A stretch of 64,000 bases of DNA from Cellvibrio sp. UBA7661. Lineage in GTDB: Bacteria > Pseudomonadota > Gammaproteobacteria > Pseudomonadales > Cellvibrionaceae. Shown here piece after piece: positions 43,663-51,795 of this stretch. The notes under the pieces are model-generated. The model saw only the letters and a program-made list of their open reading frames with translations, did not search any database and had not been told where the DNA came from. The position numbers were made by a program, and so were the translations under genes. The stretch is taken from assembly GCA_002483365.1 (NCBI GenBank), contig DLHT01000005.1, forward strand, positions 62,001 through 126,000, given 5' to 3'. Position 1 is the first letter of the stretch; the number at the start of each line of letters is the position of its first letter.

Positions 43663-43690
43663 AAAAAAGCCCGCAATTGCGGGCTTTTTT
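43663..43690. terminator. Bidirectional terminator between vfr and trpC
   Basis: AAAAAAGCCCGC and GCGGGCTTTTTT pair around AATT. Confidence 0.92.
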
Positions 43691-43720
43691 ATTGTTGCTT
43701 CAGCTAGGCTGACTAACAAG

Positions 43721-44518
43721 CTAAGCGAAAAACTCCGCCAGAGCAACGCCGGGTTCATCTGCACGCATAAATGCCTCACCCACTAAAAAAGCATTAACGT
43801 TTTTAGCGCGCATCGCAGCAACATCTGCCGGTGCCAAAATACCACTCTCGGTTACTACAAGGCGATCACTGCCAATACTATCCAGCAATCGACAAGTTGT
43901 ATCCAATGTAACTTCAAAAGTATGCAAGTTACGGTTATTAATACCAATTAGTTTATTGGGCAACTCCAACGCTATATCCAACTCAGCCTGGTCGTGAACT
44001 TCTACCAATACATCCAAACCAATTGATAAAGCCAATGTATTCAGCTCTTTCAATTTTTCAGGTGATAAGGCAGCAACAATAAGAAGCACACAATCCGCCC
44101 CCATCGCTCTTGCTTCATAAATTTGATATTCGTCGACTAAAAAGTCTTTACGGATCACAGGCAAACTCACGGCAGCTCTCGCTTGCTGCAAATAAATATC
44201 TGCCCCCTGAAAAAAATCAACATCAGTTAATACTGACAAGCACGCCGCACCGCCTGTTTCATAGGAGCGTGCAATTTCATCAGGCACAAAATGCTCGCGA
44301 ATAACGCCTTTACTGGGCGAAGCTTTTTTAATTTCGGCAATCACTCCGGCTTTGCCTTGGGCAATTTTATTTTCAATTGCTTTCACAAAACCGCGAGCAG
44401 CAGGTTGAGCAGCGGCACGCGCTTTTAATTCATCGAGCGAAATGTGTTGTTTACGTTCAGCAATTTCTTCCCATTTGCGCGCGATGATTTTGCGCAGCAC
44501 GGTTGGTGTATCAGACAT
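43721..44518 (-). CDS. trpC: Indole-3-glycerol phosphate synthase
   Basis: The 265-residue monofunctional TIM-barrel enzyme closes the ring of CdRP to give indole-3-glycerol phosphate in tryptophan synthesis. Visible are IAEIKKASPSKG (catalytic lysine), the VIRKDFLVDEYQI block, GINNRNLHTFEV and the phosphate-binding LVGEAFMRA end. No PRAI (TrpF) domain is fused, unlike in enterics. The ATG at 44518 starts the usual N-terminus; a TTG five codons upstream is less likely. It is the last gene of the trpEGDC run. Confidence 0.96.
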   Translation of the reverse strand: MSDTPTVLRKIIARKWEEIAERKQHISLDELKARAAAQPAARGFVKAIENKIAQGKAGVIAEIKKASPSKGVIREHFVPDEIARSYETGGAACLSVLTDVDFFQGADIYLQQARAAVSLPVIRKDFLVDEYQIYEARAMGADCVLLIVAALSPEKLKELNTLALSIGLDVLVEVHDQAELDIALELPNKLIGINNRNLHTFEVTLDTTCRLLDSIGSDRLVVTESGILAPADVAAMRAKNVNAFLVGEAFMRADEPGVALAEFFA

Positions 44519-44594
44519 GAAATTTTCCAACAAAAAGTCAATAAGTTGATCCTGCCATCAACTCTAAAAACAGAGTCAATTATTCAAGATGCTG

Positions 44595-45626
44595 TTATTC
44601 AAGGTATTGAGTGAACGCCGCCAATTCGCGAATTTTTTCACCTGCCAGACTACTACCGATGGCATCACGAGCCATCTCTACACCATCCGATAAACTACTG
44701 GCAACGCCACTCACATAGATCGCAGCACCTGCGTTTAATGCGATAATATCAGCAGCCTTCTCGGCATACTGACCACGACGATTGCCCAGTGCATCGCGAA
44801 TCAACAACAGCGAGTCTTCAGCATTACTTACACTCAAACCAATAAGGCTTTTGGACTGCATGCCAAAATCTTCAGGTTTGATAATGTATTCCCGGAGGTC
44901 ACCATTTTTTAATTCTGCAACCTGTGTTTCGGTGGCAAGGCTAATTTCATCCAACCCATCTTTTGCATGTACCACCATCACATGCTCGCTGCCCAAGCGC
45001 GCCAATACTTCCGCCATTGGCTTGCACAATTCGCCATTGAATACCCCAATAACCTGGCGCTTCACACGAGCCGGGTTAGTCATAGGACCAAGCATATTAA
45101 AAATCGTACGCATTCCAAGTTCTTTGCGCGGACCAATAGCATGACGCATCGCACTGTGATGTGCTGGTGCAAACATAAAACCCACACCAATTTCGCGCAC
45201 ACAGCGAGCAACTTGTTCAGCACTGACATCTAATTTAATACCAGCCGCCTCCAGAACATCCGCACTGCCTGTTGAGCTGGATACGGAGCGATTTCCATGT
45301 TTGGCAACACGGCCACCAGCTGCCGCGACTACAAATGCACTCGCAGTAGATACATTAAATAAATTGGCACCATCTCCACCGGTGCCGCAAGTATCCACTA
45401 AAAATGGAACGTCAATATCAACGGGAGTGGCCAATTCGCGCATGACCATTGCCGCACCGGTGATTTCATCCAGCGTTTCGCCTTTCATGCGTAATGCCAC
45501 TAGAAAGCCGCCAATCTGGGCAGGTGTAGCACCACCGGTCATAACCTCACGCATGACTGAAATCATTTCTTCAGTACTTAAATCAATACGTGCGACTAAC
45601 TTTGTTAATGCTTGCTTGATTTCCAT
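44595..45626 (-). CDS. trpD: Anthranilate phosphoribosyltransferase
   Basis: The 343-residue enzyme transfers phosphoribose from PRPP to anthranilate. The CGTGGDGANLFNVST motif (near 79-93), the KHGNRSVSSSTGSADVLEA motif and the GPRKELGMRTIFNMLGPMTNP block are all intact. The ATG at 45626 (MEIKQALTKL) agrees with pseudomonad TrpD and has AAGG nine bases upstream. An ATG two codons earlier lies too close to that site. Confidence 0.96.
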   Translation of the reverse strand: MEIKQALTKLVARIDLSTEEMISVMREVMTGGATPAQIGGFLVALRMKGETLDEITGAAMVMRELATPVDIDVPFLVDTCGTGGDGANLFNVSTASAFVVAAAGGRVAKHGNRSVSSSTGSADVLEAAGIKLDVSAEQVARCVREIGVGFMFAPAHHSAMRHAIGPRKELGMRTIFNMLGPMTNPARVKRQVIGVFNGELCKPMAEVLARLGSEHVMVVHAKDGLDEISLATETQVAELKNGDLREYIIKPEDFGMQSKSLIGLSVSNAEDSLLLIRDALGNRRGQYAEKAADIIALNAGAAIYVSGVASSLSDGVEMARDAIGSSLAGEKIRELAAFTQYLE

Positions 45627-45659
45627 TGCCATATACCTTTTTCTTCTGCCGCAAAAGAA

Positions 45660-46241
45660 TTAATACGCGGTTAAAAAATTACGCAGCATGTCATGCCCGT
45701 GCTCAGTCAAAATTGACTCAGGATGAAATTGCACACCTTCGATCGCGAGTGTCTTATGTTTGACTCCCATGATTTCTGCCATGCTGCCATCTTCATTTTG
45801 TGTCCACGCTGTGATTTCCAAACAATCCGGTATTGATTCCTTTTCTATTACTAATGAGTGATAACGTGTTGCTTGGAACGGATTTTTCAAACCGGCAAAC
45901 ACACCTTTGTTGCTGTGATATACCGGTGAGGTTTTTCCATGCATTACAAATGGTGCGCGAATCACTTTACCACCCAATGCCTGACCAATACTCTGATGCC
46001 CCAGACACACTCCCAGCAATGGAATTTTACCGGCGAAAGCCTTGATCGCATCAATTGAAATACCTGCTTCCGTGGGCGTACATGGCCCGGGTGAAATCAC
46101 AATTTTTTCAGGTGCTAACGCAGCAATTTCTTCAACAGTGATTTCATCATTACGCACAACTTTAATATCGGCACCCAACTCACCAAAGTATTGCACCAGG
46201 TTGTATGTGAAAGAATCATAGTTATCAATCATCAGAATCAT
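45660..46241 (-). CDS. trpG: Anthranilate synthase, glutamine amidotransferase subunit
   Basis: The 193-residue class I glutamine amidotransferase supplies ammonia to TrpE. The catalytic cysteine lies in LLGVCLGHQ (near 79) and the His-Glu pair in VQFHPESI (near 168-174). A conserved YDSFTYNLVQY opens the protein. It overlaps trpE by 4 bases (ATGA). It may also serve para-aminobenzoate synthesis if no separate pabA exists; that cannot be told here. Confidence 0.96.
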   Translation of the reverse strand: MILMIDNYDSFTYNLVQYFGELGADIKVVRNDEITVEEIAALAPEKIVISPGPCTPTEAGISIDAIKAFAGKIPLLGVCLGHQSIGQALGGKVIRAPFVMHGKTSPVYHSNKGVFAGLKNPFQATRYHSLVIEKESIPDCLEITAWTQNEDGSMAEIMGVKHKTLAIEGVQFHPESILTEHGHDMLRNFLTAY

Positions 46242-47785
46242 TTTGCATCACCTTTCACTACTGCGTTATTTGCACTACCTGCCGCGTTGCCGACCATATC
46301 AACTGCTTTGAAAATAGCACGCGCTTTGTTCATTGTTTCTTTCCATTCAAGCGCAGGAATTGAATCGGCCACCACGCCAGCACCCGCTTGAACGTAGAGT
46401 TTTCCACTTTTAATAACTGCAGTACGAATCGCAATGGCAGTATCCATGTTGCCATTCCAGGAGATATATCCAACAGCGCCGCCATAGATGCCGCGCTTTT
46501 CAGTTTCCAGTTCATCGATGATTTCCATCGCACGGATTTTCGGCGCACCACTTAACGTACCCGCAGGTAATGCAGCGCGCAGCACATCCATTGCACGTAA
46601 TCCGGACTTTAATTTCCCCGTTACATTAGAGGTGATATGCATAACATGCGAGTAGCGCTCGACCACCATTTTATCGGTGAGTTTTACGCTGCCGATTTCC
46701 GCCACACGGCCAACATCATTGCGCCCCAAATCAATCAGCATGAGATGTTCAGCAATTTCTTTAGGATCATTGACCAACTCAACTTCCAATGCTTTATCTT
46801 CTTCAGGTGTGTGGCCGCGACGACGTGTACCCGCTATAGGCCGTACAGTCACTTCGCCGTCTTCCAAGCGCGCCAGGATTTCCGGACTGGAACCAACCAC
46901 ATGATGATCACCAAGATCCATAAAATACATGTAGGGCGATGGGTTTAAATTGCGCAATGCGCGATAAAGATTGATGGGCTCTTGCGTGAAATCAATCGAC
47001 ATACGCTGCGAAATAACCACTTGCATGGTATCGCCTGCAAGCACGTAGTCTTTGATCCTATCAACCATTTTGTGAAACTTGGCTGCCCCAACATTAGAAA
47101 CAAAATGCGGTTCGTTATTTCCATTATTACCCAAGCATAAACTGGGTTTTGCAGGCGTTTCACCCCGCAGTTTTTGCTCCAACTCATCAAGCCGTGCAGT
47201 TGCTTTTGCAAATGCATCCTCAATTTCAGGATTAGCGTGGATTACGAAAATTAATTTGCCTGCGAGATTATCGAACACCAGCACTTCGTCAGATACGCTG
47301 AGCAAAATATCCGGGGTGCCTATAACATCTTTTGGCATGCTCGCTTTTAAATGTGGCTCTACGTAACGCACACAATCGTAAGCAAAATACCCCACCAAAC
47401 CACCTGTAAATCGCGGCAAGCCAGGCAATTCCGGCGCACGATAACGCTGCTTGAATTCTTCAACAAACGCGAGTGCATCTGCGCAGGTGTGGGTCTCGAC
47501 AACAACACCGTCGCGTTCAATTTGAATTTGACCACCAAAGGCTTTGAGTACCGTGCGTGCGGGCAAGCCAATCATGGAGTAACGGCCCCATTTTTCCCCG
47601 CCTTGCACAGACTCAAACAAATAAGAATACACACCAGAGCCCAGCTTGAGATAAGAAGAGAGCGGCGTATCCAGATCAGCCAGCACCTCGCGCGTGACGG
47701 GAATACGGTTGTAACCTTGAGAGGCTAATTCAGCAAACTGTGCTTGTGTAATTTGGGCCGAATGAATAGTGGGTTCGGAATTCAT
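46238..47785 (-). CDS. trpE: Anthranilate synthase component I
   Basis: The 515-residue chorismate-using enzyme makes anthranilate with TrpG. The N-terminal feedback region carries YLFESVQGGEKWGRYSMIGL, the tryptophan-binding type. The catalytic C-terminal half carries ERYSHVMHITSNV, LPAGTLSGAPKIRAME and GGAVGYISWNGNMDTAIAIRT. The ATG at 47785 follows AAGG; a longer frame is not supported. The 340-bp region upstream contains a possible promoter, operator and leader peptide. Confidence 0.96.
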   Translation of the reverse strand: MNSEPTIHSAQITQAQFAELASQGYNRIPVTREVLADLDTPLSSYLKLGSGVYSYLFESVQGGEKWGRYSMIGLPARTVLKAFGGQIQIERDGVVVETHTCADALAFVEEFKQRYRAPELPGLPRFTGGLVGYFAYDCVRYVEPHLKASMPKDVIGTPDILLSVSDEVLVFDNLAGKLIFVIHANPEIEDAFAKATARLDELEQKLRGETPAKPSLCLGNNGNNEPHFVSNVGAAKFHKMVDRIKDYVLAGDTMQVVISQRMSIDFTQEPINLYRALRNLNPSPYMYFMDLGDHHVVGSSPEILARLEDGEVTVRPIAGTRRRGHTPEEDKALEVELVNDPKEIAEHLMLIDLGRNDVGRVAEIGSVKLTDKMVVERYSHVMHITSNVTGKLKSGLRAMDVLRAALPAGTLSGAPKIRAMEIIDELETEKRGIYGGAVGYISWNGNMDTAIAIRTAVIKSGKLYVQAGAGVVADSIPALEWKETMNKARAIFKAVDMVGNAAGSANNAVVKGDAK

Positions 47786-47964
47786 GACATTACCTTTAAT
47801 ACTCGCCAATCAATATGGGCAAGTTTTTATCTTTAATATTGTATTTGCGTGCCCTATTAAAAAGTCCCCTGAAAGGAAAACATTTAACAGCAGCAATACG
47901 CGAACAGAGAAAGGCAAGCTTGGCACAGCACCCGAAATAATAGGCACAGGCAAAGCAAAATGAA

Positions 47965-48030
47965 TTAGCGACGCCATCGGGCGGCAAGGTAGGCAGCGCA
48001 CTCTGTAATAAGGAAAGTTGCGTGTTTCAC
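47965..48030 (-). CDS. Possible trp leader peptide (21 residues)
   Basis: A short frame starts at GTG with AGGA eight bases upstream and reads MKHATFLITECAAYLAARWRR. It lies 180 bases before trpE and has a single tryptophan codon near its end, followed by arginines. This is the right place for a trp attenuator leader, but only one Trp codon is present. I see no strong terminator hairpin between it and trpE, so its regulatory role is uncertain. Confidence 0.35.
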   Translation of the reverse strand: MKHATFLITECAAYLAARWRR

Positions 48031-48062
48031 GAGGGGGATTCCTGTTTGAATTGAGGGCAAGT

Positions 48063-48098
48063 GTACTGAATTAATCGGTACATGCCTACCCTCTGCAA
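48063..48098 (-). promoter_or_regulatory. Candidate trpE promoter with TrpR-like operator
   Basis: On the minus strand TTGCAG (48098-48093) and ATTAAT (48075-48070) are 17 bases apart. The -10 lies within GTAC-CGA-TTAA-TTCA-GTAC (48081-48063). This resembles the E. coli TrpR operator GTAC-TAG-TTAA-CTA-GTAC in its ends and core but is one base longer. No trpR gene is in the window. The rest of the 340-bp gap holds the possible leader peptide. Confidence 0.4.
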
Positions 48099-48125
48099 TC
48101 GCTTGCCCGCCTATTTATAACGGTG

Positions 48126-48806
48126 TTATACCAGCATTAATTGCTGCCTCATTTGAGCGATAACCTCAGCATAATCAGGCGCATTAAAAATAGCTGAACC
48201 AGCAACAAAGGTATCCGCCCCCGCTGCGGCAACTTCCCGAATATTGTTCAAGCCGACACCACCATCAACCTCAAGGCGGATTGGCAAGCCACTCGCATCA
48301 ATCAGGGCGCGCGCTTCGCGTATTTTATCCAACACATATGGGATAAATGACTGACCACCAAAGCCGGGGTTCACCGACATCAACAACAGCATATCGAGTT
48401 TACCCATGACGTACTTGATGTGATCAAGCGAGCTGGCTGGCGTCAGAACCAAACCCGCCTTGCAGCCCCTGTCTTTAATCAACTGTAAAGAGCGATCCAC
48501 ATGACGCGACGCTTCTGGATGGAAGGTGATGTAGGTAGCACCCGCATCAGCAAACTGCACAATCAACTCATCAACCGGCTCCACCATCAGATGTACATCA
48601 ATAGGTGCAGTCACTCCATATTTGCGCAAAGCTTTGCAGACCATCGGACCAACGGTGAGGTTAGGGACATAATGATTATCCATGACATCGAAGTGAATAA
48701 TATCCGCACCCGCCGCTAATACCGCATCAACCTCTTCACCCAAACGGGCAAAATCTGCAGAGAGAATGGAAGGCGCTATTTGGTAATCCCGCTTAAGATT
48801 CGTCAT
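48126..48806 (-). CDS. rpe: Ribulose-phosphate 3-epimerase
   Basis: The 226-residue TIM-barrel metal enzyme interconverts ribulose-5-phosphate and xylulose-5-phosphate. Motifs are APSILSADFARLGEE, HFDVMDNHYVPNLTVGP (metal-binding His and Asp), HLMVEP, MSVNPGFGGQSF and RLEVDGGVG. The ATG at 48806 gives the standard N-terminus. In pseudomonads rpe is followed by gph and trpE; here gph is absent and trpE follows directly. Confidence 0.95.
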   Translation of the reverse strand: MTNLKRDYQIAPSILSADFARLGEEVDAVLAAGADIIHFDVMDNHYVPNLTVGPMVCKALRKYGVTAPIDVHLMVEPVDELIVQFADAGATYITFHPEASRHVDRSLQLIKDRGCKAGLVLTPASSLDHIKYVMGKLDMLLLMSVNPGFGGQSFIPYVLDKIREARALIDASGLPIRLEVDGGVGLNNIREVAAAGADTFVAGSAIFNAPDYAEVIAQMRQQLMLV

Positions 48807-48939
48807 ACAATCAAGTCCTGCATACAATTAAAGTCCTGCATAATTATCCCGATAACCTAAGTATCCAGACAAAGTCAGGTGGCTGCGCGCATTCTACGTG
48901 ATAAGGCTAACCACACAAACCCATTACCCGAGTTGAACC

Positions 48940-50094
48940 ATGCCAGTGAATGCACGGCTAAGGCCAATAAAACATCGCTATTTAAATGATAAATTGCTGA
49001 TCCTGCTCGGTTTTTTGTGGTTCTTGGCGGCATCAATGTCCCATGCCCAAGAAGAACCCTCAACCACGCTGGATGCAAACACAGAGTCATCAACCAGCGG
49101 GGCCTCATCCAGTGCGCGTTCTTCAGAACCGCCGCTTTATCCTTCAAGAGATATTCGCGATAAAACCCTCATAGCCAATGCAATGGACGACGAAGCACAA
49201 TGGCTGGACACCGAACACGGTAAAATTCTGGCTTTGTATCGCCAAACAGAAGCACGTAAAACCTATGGGATATTGGTGTTATTTCATGCTACTGAAAACC
49301 CGCAATCCTGGCCCCCCATCCTGGAAAACCTGCGGACACAGCTACCACGCTATGGATGGGAAACCCTGGCAATCAGCTTACCTCAACAATACCCGGCATT
49401 TATTCCAGCGCGACCAAGCTCATCATCCAGCAGCGTTTCAGCATCCAATACGTCTGACGATACAACTGCAAACAATCAACCCGCAGACAGCTCCACCACT
49501 GACGAAAATTCTACCCCCACAGAAGATACAACCTCCGCAAGCAGCTCCTCTGCAATTGCCGAAAGCGCATCCAGCTCGGCAGTATCATCCACCATCGCAC
49601 GCGATGTATTAGTCACAACCTATGTAAACAGCGCATTTGAATTTCTCAAAAGCAGAGGACAATTCAACACGGTTGTATTAGTAGATAACAGCTCAGCAGA
49701 ATTTGTACTGAAGGATTTATTACCCCAAATACGCGACAATCCAGCAGATCCATCCACGGTTGATGGACCACTGCAAGCTCTGGTAATAACCAACCTGCAA
49801 CAACAAGAGCACATCAAAAAAGCAGAACTAGAGGAGATTTTTAGTAAAACACAACTACCGGTGTTGGACATTTTCTTTAGCCCTGACAATCAGGAACAGG
49901 GAATTGCCCGTGATTTGCACCAAGCAACAGCACTGCGCAAAAAAGTAATCGATTACCAGCAACTGCTATTGGATACCCAACCCAAATTGGTTGAACAAGA
50001 TCGCCAAAGTTTTTTGCTTGGAAGAATCAGGGGCTTTATGAAACAAAAAGCGACAGGATCTGAAGTAAAAACATCAAACAGCACTGAAAATTAA
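48940..50094 (+). CDS. DUF3530 family protein with Ser/Thr-rich insert
   Basis: The 384-residue protein has an N-terminal membrane or signal segment (about 18-36, ending SHAQ). An alpha/beta-hydrolase-like core of the DUF3530 family follows: YGILVLFHATENPQSWPPIL near 110-130, YGWETLAISLPQ near 140, and a downstream VVLVDNSSAEFVLKDLL. Two low-complexity Ser/Thr/Asp segments occur, one after the signal (37-65) and a long one (about 160-225) inside the core. The usual nucleophile elbow is not obvious. Function unknown; probably periplasmic. Confidence 0.78.
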   Translation: MPVNARLRPIKHRYLNDKLLILLGFLWFLAASMSHAQEEPSTTLDANTESSTSGASSSARSSEPPLYPSRDIRDKTLIANAMDDEAQWLDTEHGKILALYRQTEARKTYGILVLFHATENPQSWPPILENLRTQLPRYGWETLAISLPQQYPAFIPARPSSSSSSVSASNTSDDTTANNQPADSSTTDENSTPTEDTTSASSSSAIAESASSSAVSSTIARDVLVTTYVNSAFEFLKSRGQFNTVVLVDNSSAEFVLKDLLPQIRDNPADPSTVDGPLQALVITNLQQQEHIKKAELEEIFSKTQLPVLDIFFSPDNQEQGIARDLHQATALRKKVIDYQQLLLDTQPKLVEQDRQSFLLGRIRGFMKQKATGSEVKTSNSTEN

Positions 50095-50100
50095 CTATAA

Positions 50101-50137
50101 AAAAACGGAGCCAACTTCCAGTTGGCTCCGTTTTTTT
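50101..50137 (+). terminator. Rho-independent terminator after the DUF3530 gene
   Basis: AAAAACGGAGCCAAC and GTTGGCTCCGTTTTT pair around TTCCA, seven bases after the stop. Confidence 0.92.
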
Positions 50138-50423
50138 ATGTCATCACAATATGGTCAGCATCCGGCATAACCACATTGTGACTTCTGCAGCCCTAACGCC
50201 GCATGACCCGAATAAAGCAAGTAGCAAAATTAGGCGCTTCCCTTGACCCTGCTTGGTCAACCAACCTTCCCTGACGACCTCCTTGTTAAAAGCTATTCTC
50301 CAGTAAAAGCAAATAGGAAAATAGTCGCAAACTTCACTAGTTCTTGTAGGAAATCACCCACACCGCACAGCGGTTATTGGCTGGCACGCGGAGGAAAAAC
50401 GGCAACATATATAGACTTACAGA
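50138..50423. other. Intergenic region, nothing identified
   Basis: Between the terminator and the end of the convergent DTW-domain gene I see no structured RNA, promoter or coding sequence that I could defend. One small frame of 66 codons crosses it but runs into the neighbouring gene and has no ribosome-binding site. Confidence 0.5.
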
Positions 50424-51161
50424 TCAACAGACATAAGGCTTGAGCCGCTGATGCAAAGCACCAATGACAGGAGGCACAGCGCTGCGTGTTGAAAGGTAGT
50501 GCAGATTAAAAAGCTGAAAATAATCGAGCAGCACATCTGAAGCCAAGTTCTCACCAGCCATTTGCAAGCAAAGCCCCGCTGCTTCAGCAGTTGAAAGATA
50601 ATGCTCCTGGTGTGACTTTCGCACCGCATAGCTGCGCATTAACGCTTCAGGCAACACAATGCAAGGAATACCCTCCAACCACCGACTCAAATGAAACATC
50701 CGGCCACTTTGTTTCCAGGTTCCATCCAACAATATGAAGGTAATGACTCTATCATCACTGGGTAGCTCATAAATTAGATCACGAGGTTTAGCTGCACCTT
50801 CATTTGCATCGGCAGGAAATACGATCACACAATAACGGCGGGGATCAGCCAACAATACCAATAGCTCACGTACAGGTTCGGTACGACTCCAACAAAACAC
50901 ATGGGTTCGGTGAGGAAAAACATCCGCAATCAAGCGGCCACTATTCGTCGGTTTAAAAACCTCATCGCGGTGCATAACCAAAACGAATTCACAACGAGCA
51001 TCAACCTTTGGGCGCCAAGGGCAAAGACAAGCAAAAATTGCCAACTGACAGCTATTACAGCGAGAAACAGATTTACCTCTTGCCAAAAATTCCCGCGTCG
51101 ATTCACTCAAGCGTTGTGCGCGCAAACGCAAATATTGATTGGAGTATTCATTAACGCTCAT
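50424..51161 (-). CDS. tapT: DTW-domain tRNA-uridine aminocarboxypropyltransferase
   Basis: The 245-residue enzyme of the TapT/YfiP type makes acp3U in the variable loop of tRNAs from S-adenosylmethionine. It has four cysteines of a zinc site in the N-terminal CNSCQLAIFACLCPW region (about 35-50). The eponymous motif appears as LLDGTWKQS (about 143-151), followed by RKSHQEHYLSTAEA. The ATG at 51161 has GGGAG upstream. The Vibrio/E. coli length (about 230) is comparable. Confidence 0.88.
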   Translation of the reverse strand: MSVNEYSNQYLRLRAQRLSESTREFLARGKSVSRCNSCQLAIFACLCPWRPKVDARCEFVLVMHRDEVFKPTNSGRLIADVFPHRTHVFCWSRTEPVRELLVLLADPRRYCVIVFPADANEGAAKPRDLIYELPSDDRVITFILLDGTWKQSGRMFHLSRWLEGIPCIVLPEALMRSYAVRKSHQEHYLSTAEAAGLCLQMAGENLASDVLLDYFQLFNLHYLSTRSAVPPVIGALHQRLKPYVC

Positions 51162-51228
51162 CAATTACTCCCGCCACAAAAAGTATCTACGACAAACCAA
51201 TTCACTACACCATTTTTTACGCGAAAAA

Positions 51229-51250
51229 AAAGCGCTCATACTGAGCGCTT
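51229..51250 (-). terminator. Terminator of the secG-tRNA-Leu transcript
   Basis: On the minus strand AGCGCTCA and TGAGCGCT pair around a 3-base loop and are followed by a run of nine T. It lies eight bases beyond the tRNA 3' end. Confidence 0.88.
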
Positions 51251-51257
51251 TTCATTT

Positions 51258-51342
51258 TGGTGCCCTGGGCCGGACTCGAACCGGCACAGCATTCGCCACT
51301 ACGACCTCAACATAGCGTGTCTACCAATTCCACCACCGGGGC
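51258..51342 (-). tRNA. tRNA-Leu (anticodon GAG)
   Basis: The 85-nucleotide tRNA has an encoded CCA. It folds with a D-arm GTGGAATTGGTAGACAC, an anticodon stem CTATG/CGTAG around TTGAGGT (anticodon GAG), a long class II variable arm and a T-arm GCCGG-TTCGAGT-CCGGC. It decodes CUU/CUC. In the acceptor stem GCCCCGG against CCAGGGC, position 5:68 is a C-A mismatch. It sits directly behind secG, as in many gammaproteobacteria. Confidence 0.97.
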
Positions 51343-51360
51343 ATAAAACTCTGAAAGCAA

Positions 51361-51756
51361 TTATTTCTTTTCTTCAACTTCTACTGGTGCAGTCTCATTT
51401 TGCACCGCAGGAACATCCGAGGCTGCTGCAGGAACATCTACTGGAACATCAGATGTAGGAATATCCGATGCTGCCGGCACTTGTTGTGATGCAGGAATAA
51501 CAACACCTTGGGTTGCCACTTTAGAATGATTTTTGGCAATTATTGCCAAACCAAAACTAGTGCAAAAAAACAGCGTTGCAATTATCCATGTTGCACGGGT
51601 AAAAAAGTTACCGCTGCCTTCACTGCCAAATACTGTTTGTGATGCGCCAGCACCGAAAGAGGCACCAGCCGCTGCACCCTTACCTTGCTGCAACAAGATC
51701 AATCCAATGATGACCAAAGCAGCGAGTGAGTGGATAATAAGTACAAATTTTTCCAT
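51361..51756 (-). CDS. secG: Preprotein translocase subunit SecG
   Basis: The 131-residue protein has two membrane helices (about 4-22 and 55-73) and the conserved GKGAAAGASFGAGASQTVFGSEGSGNF loop between them, the SecG hallmark. The C-terminal Val/Ala/Pro-rich cytoplasmic tail (about 85-131) is longer than in E. coli SecG (110), as in pseudomonads. It assists SecYE-SecA translocation. It lies between tpiA and the tRNA-Leu gene in the conserved order. Confidence 0.95.
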   Translation of the reverse strand: MEKFVLIIHSLAALVIIGLILLQQGKGAAAGASFGAGASQTVFGSEGSGNFFTRATWIIATLFFCTSFGLAIIAKNHSKVATQGVVIPASQQVPAASDIPTSDVPVDVPAAASDVPAVQNETAPVEVEEKK

Positions 51757-51795
51757 ACAAAGCTCTCTTGAGCGCTTAGTGTTAGTAGAACGGAA

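Noticed and set aside
50243..50443. A 66-codon frame near the DTW gene
   Set aside because: It has no ribosome-binding site, overlaps a convergent real gene and shows no features of a protein.
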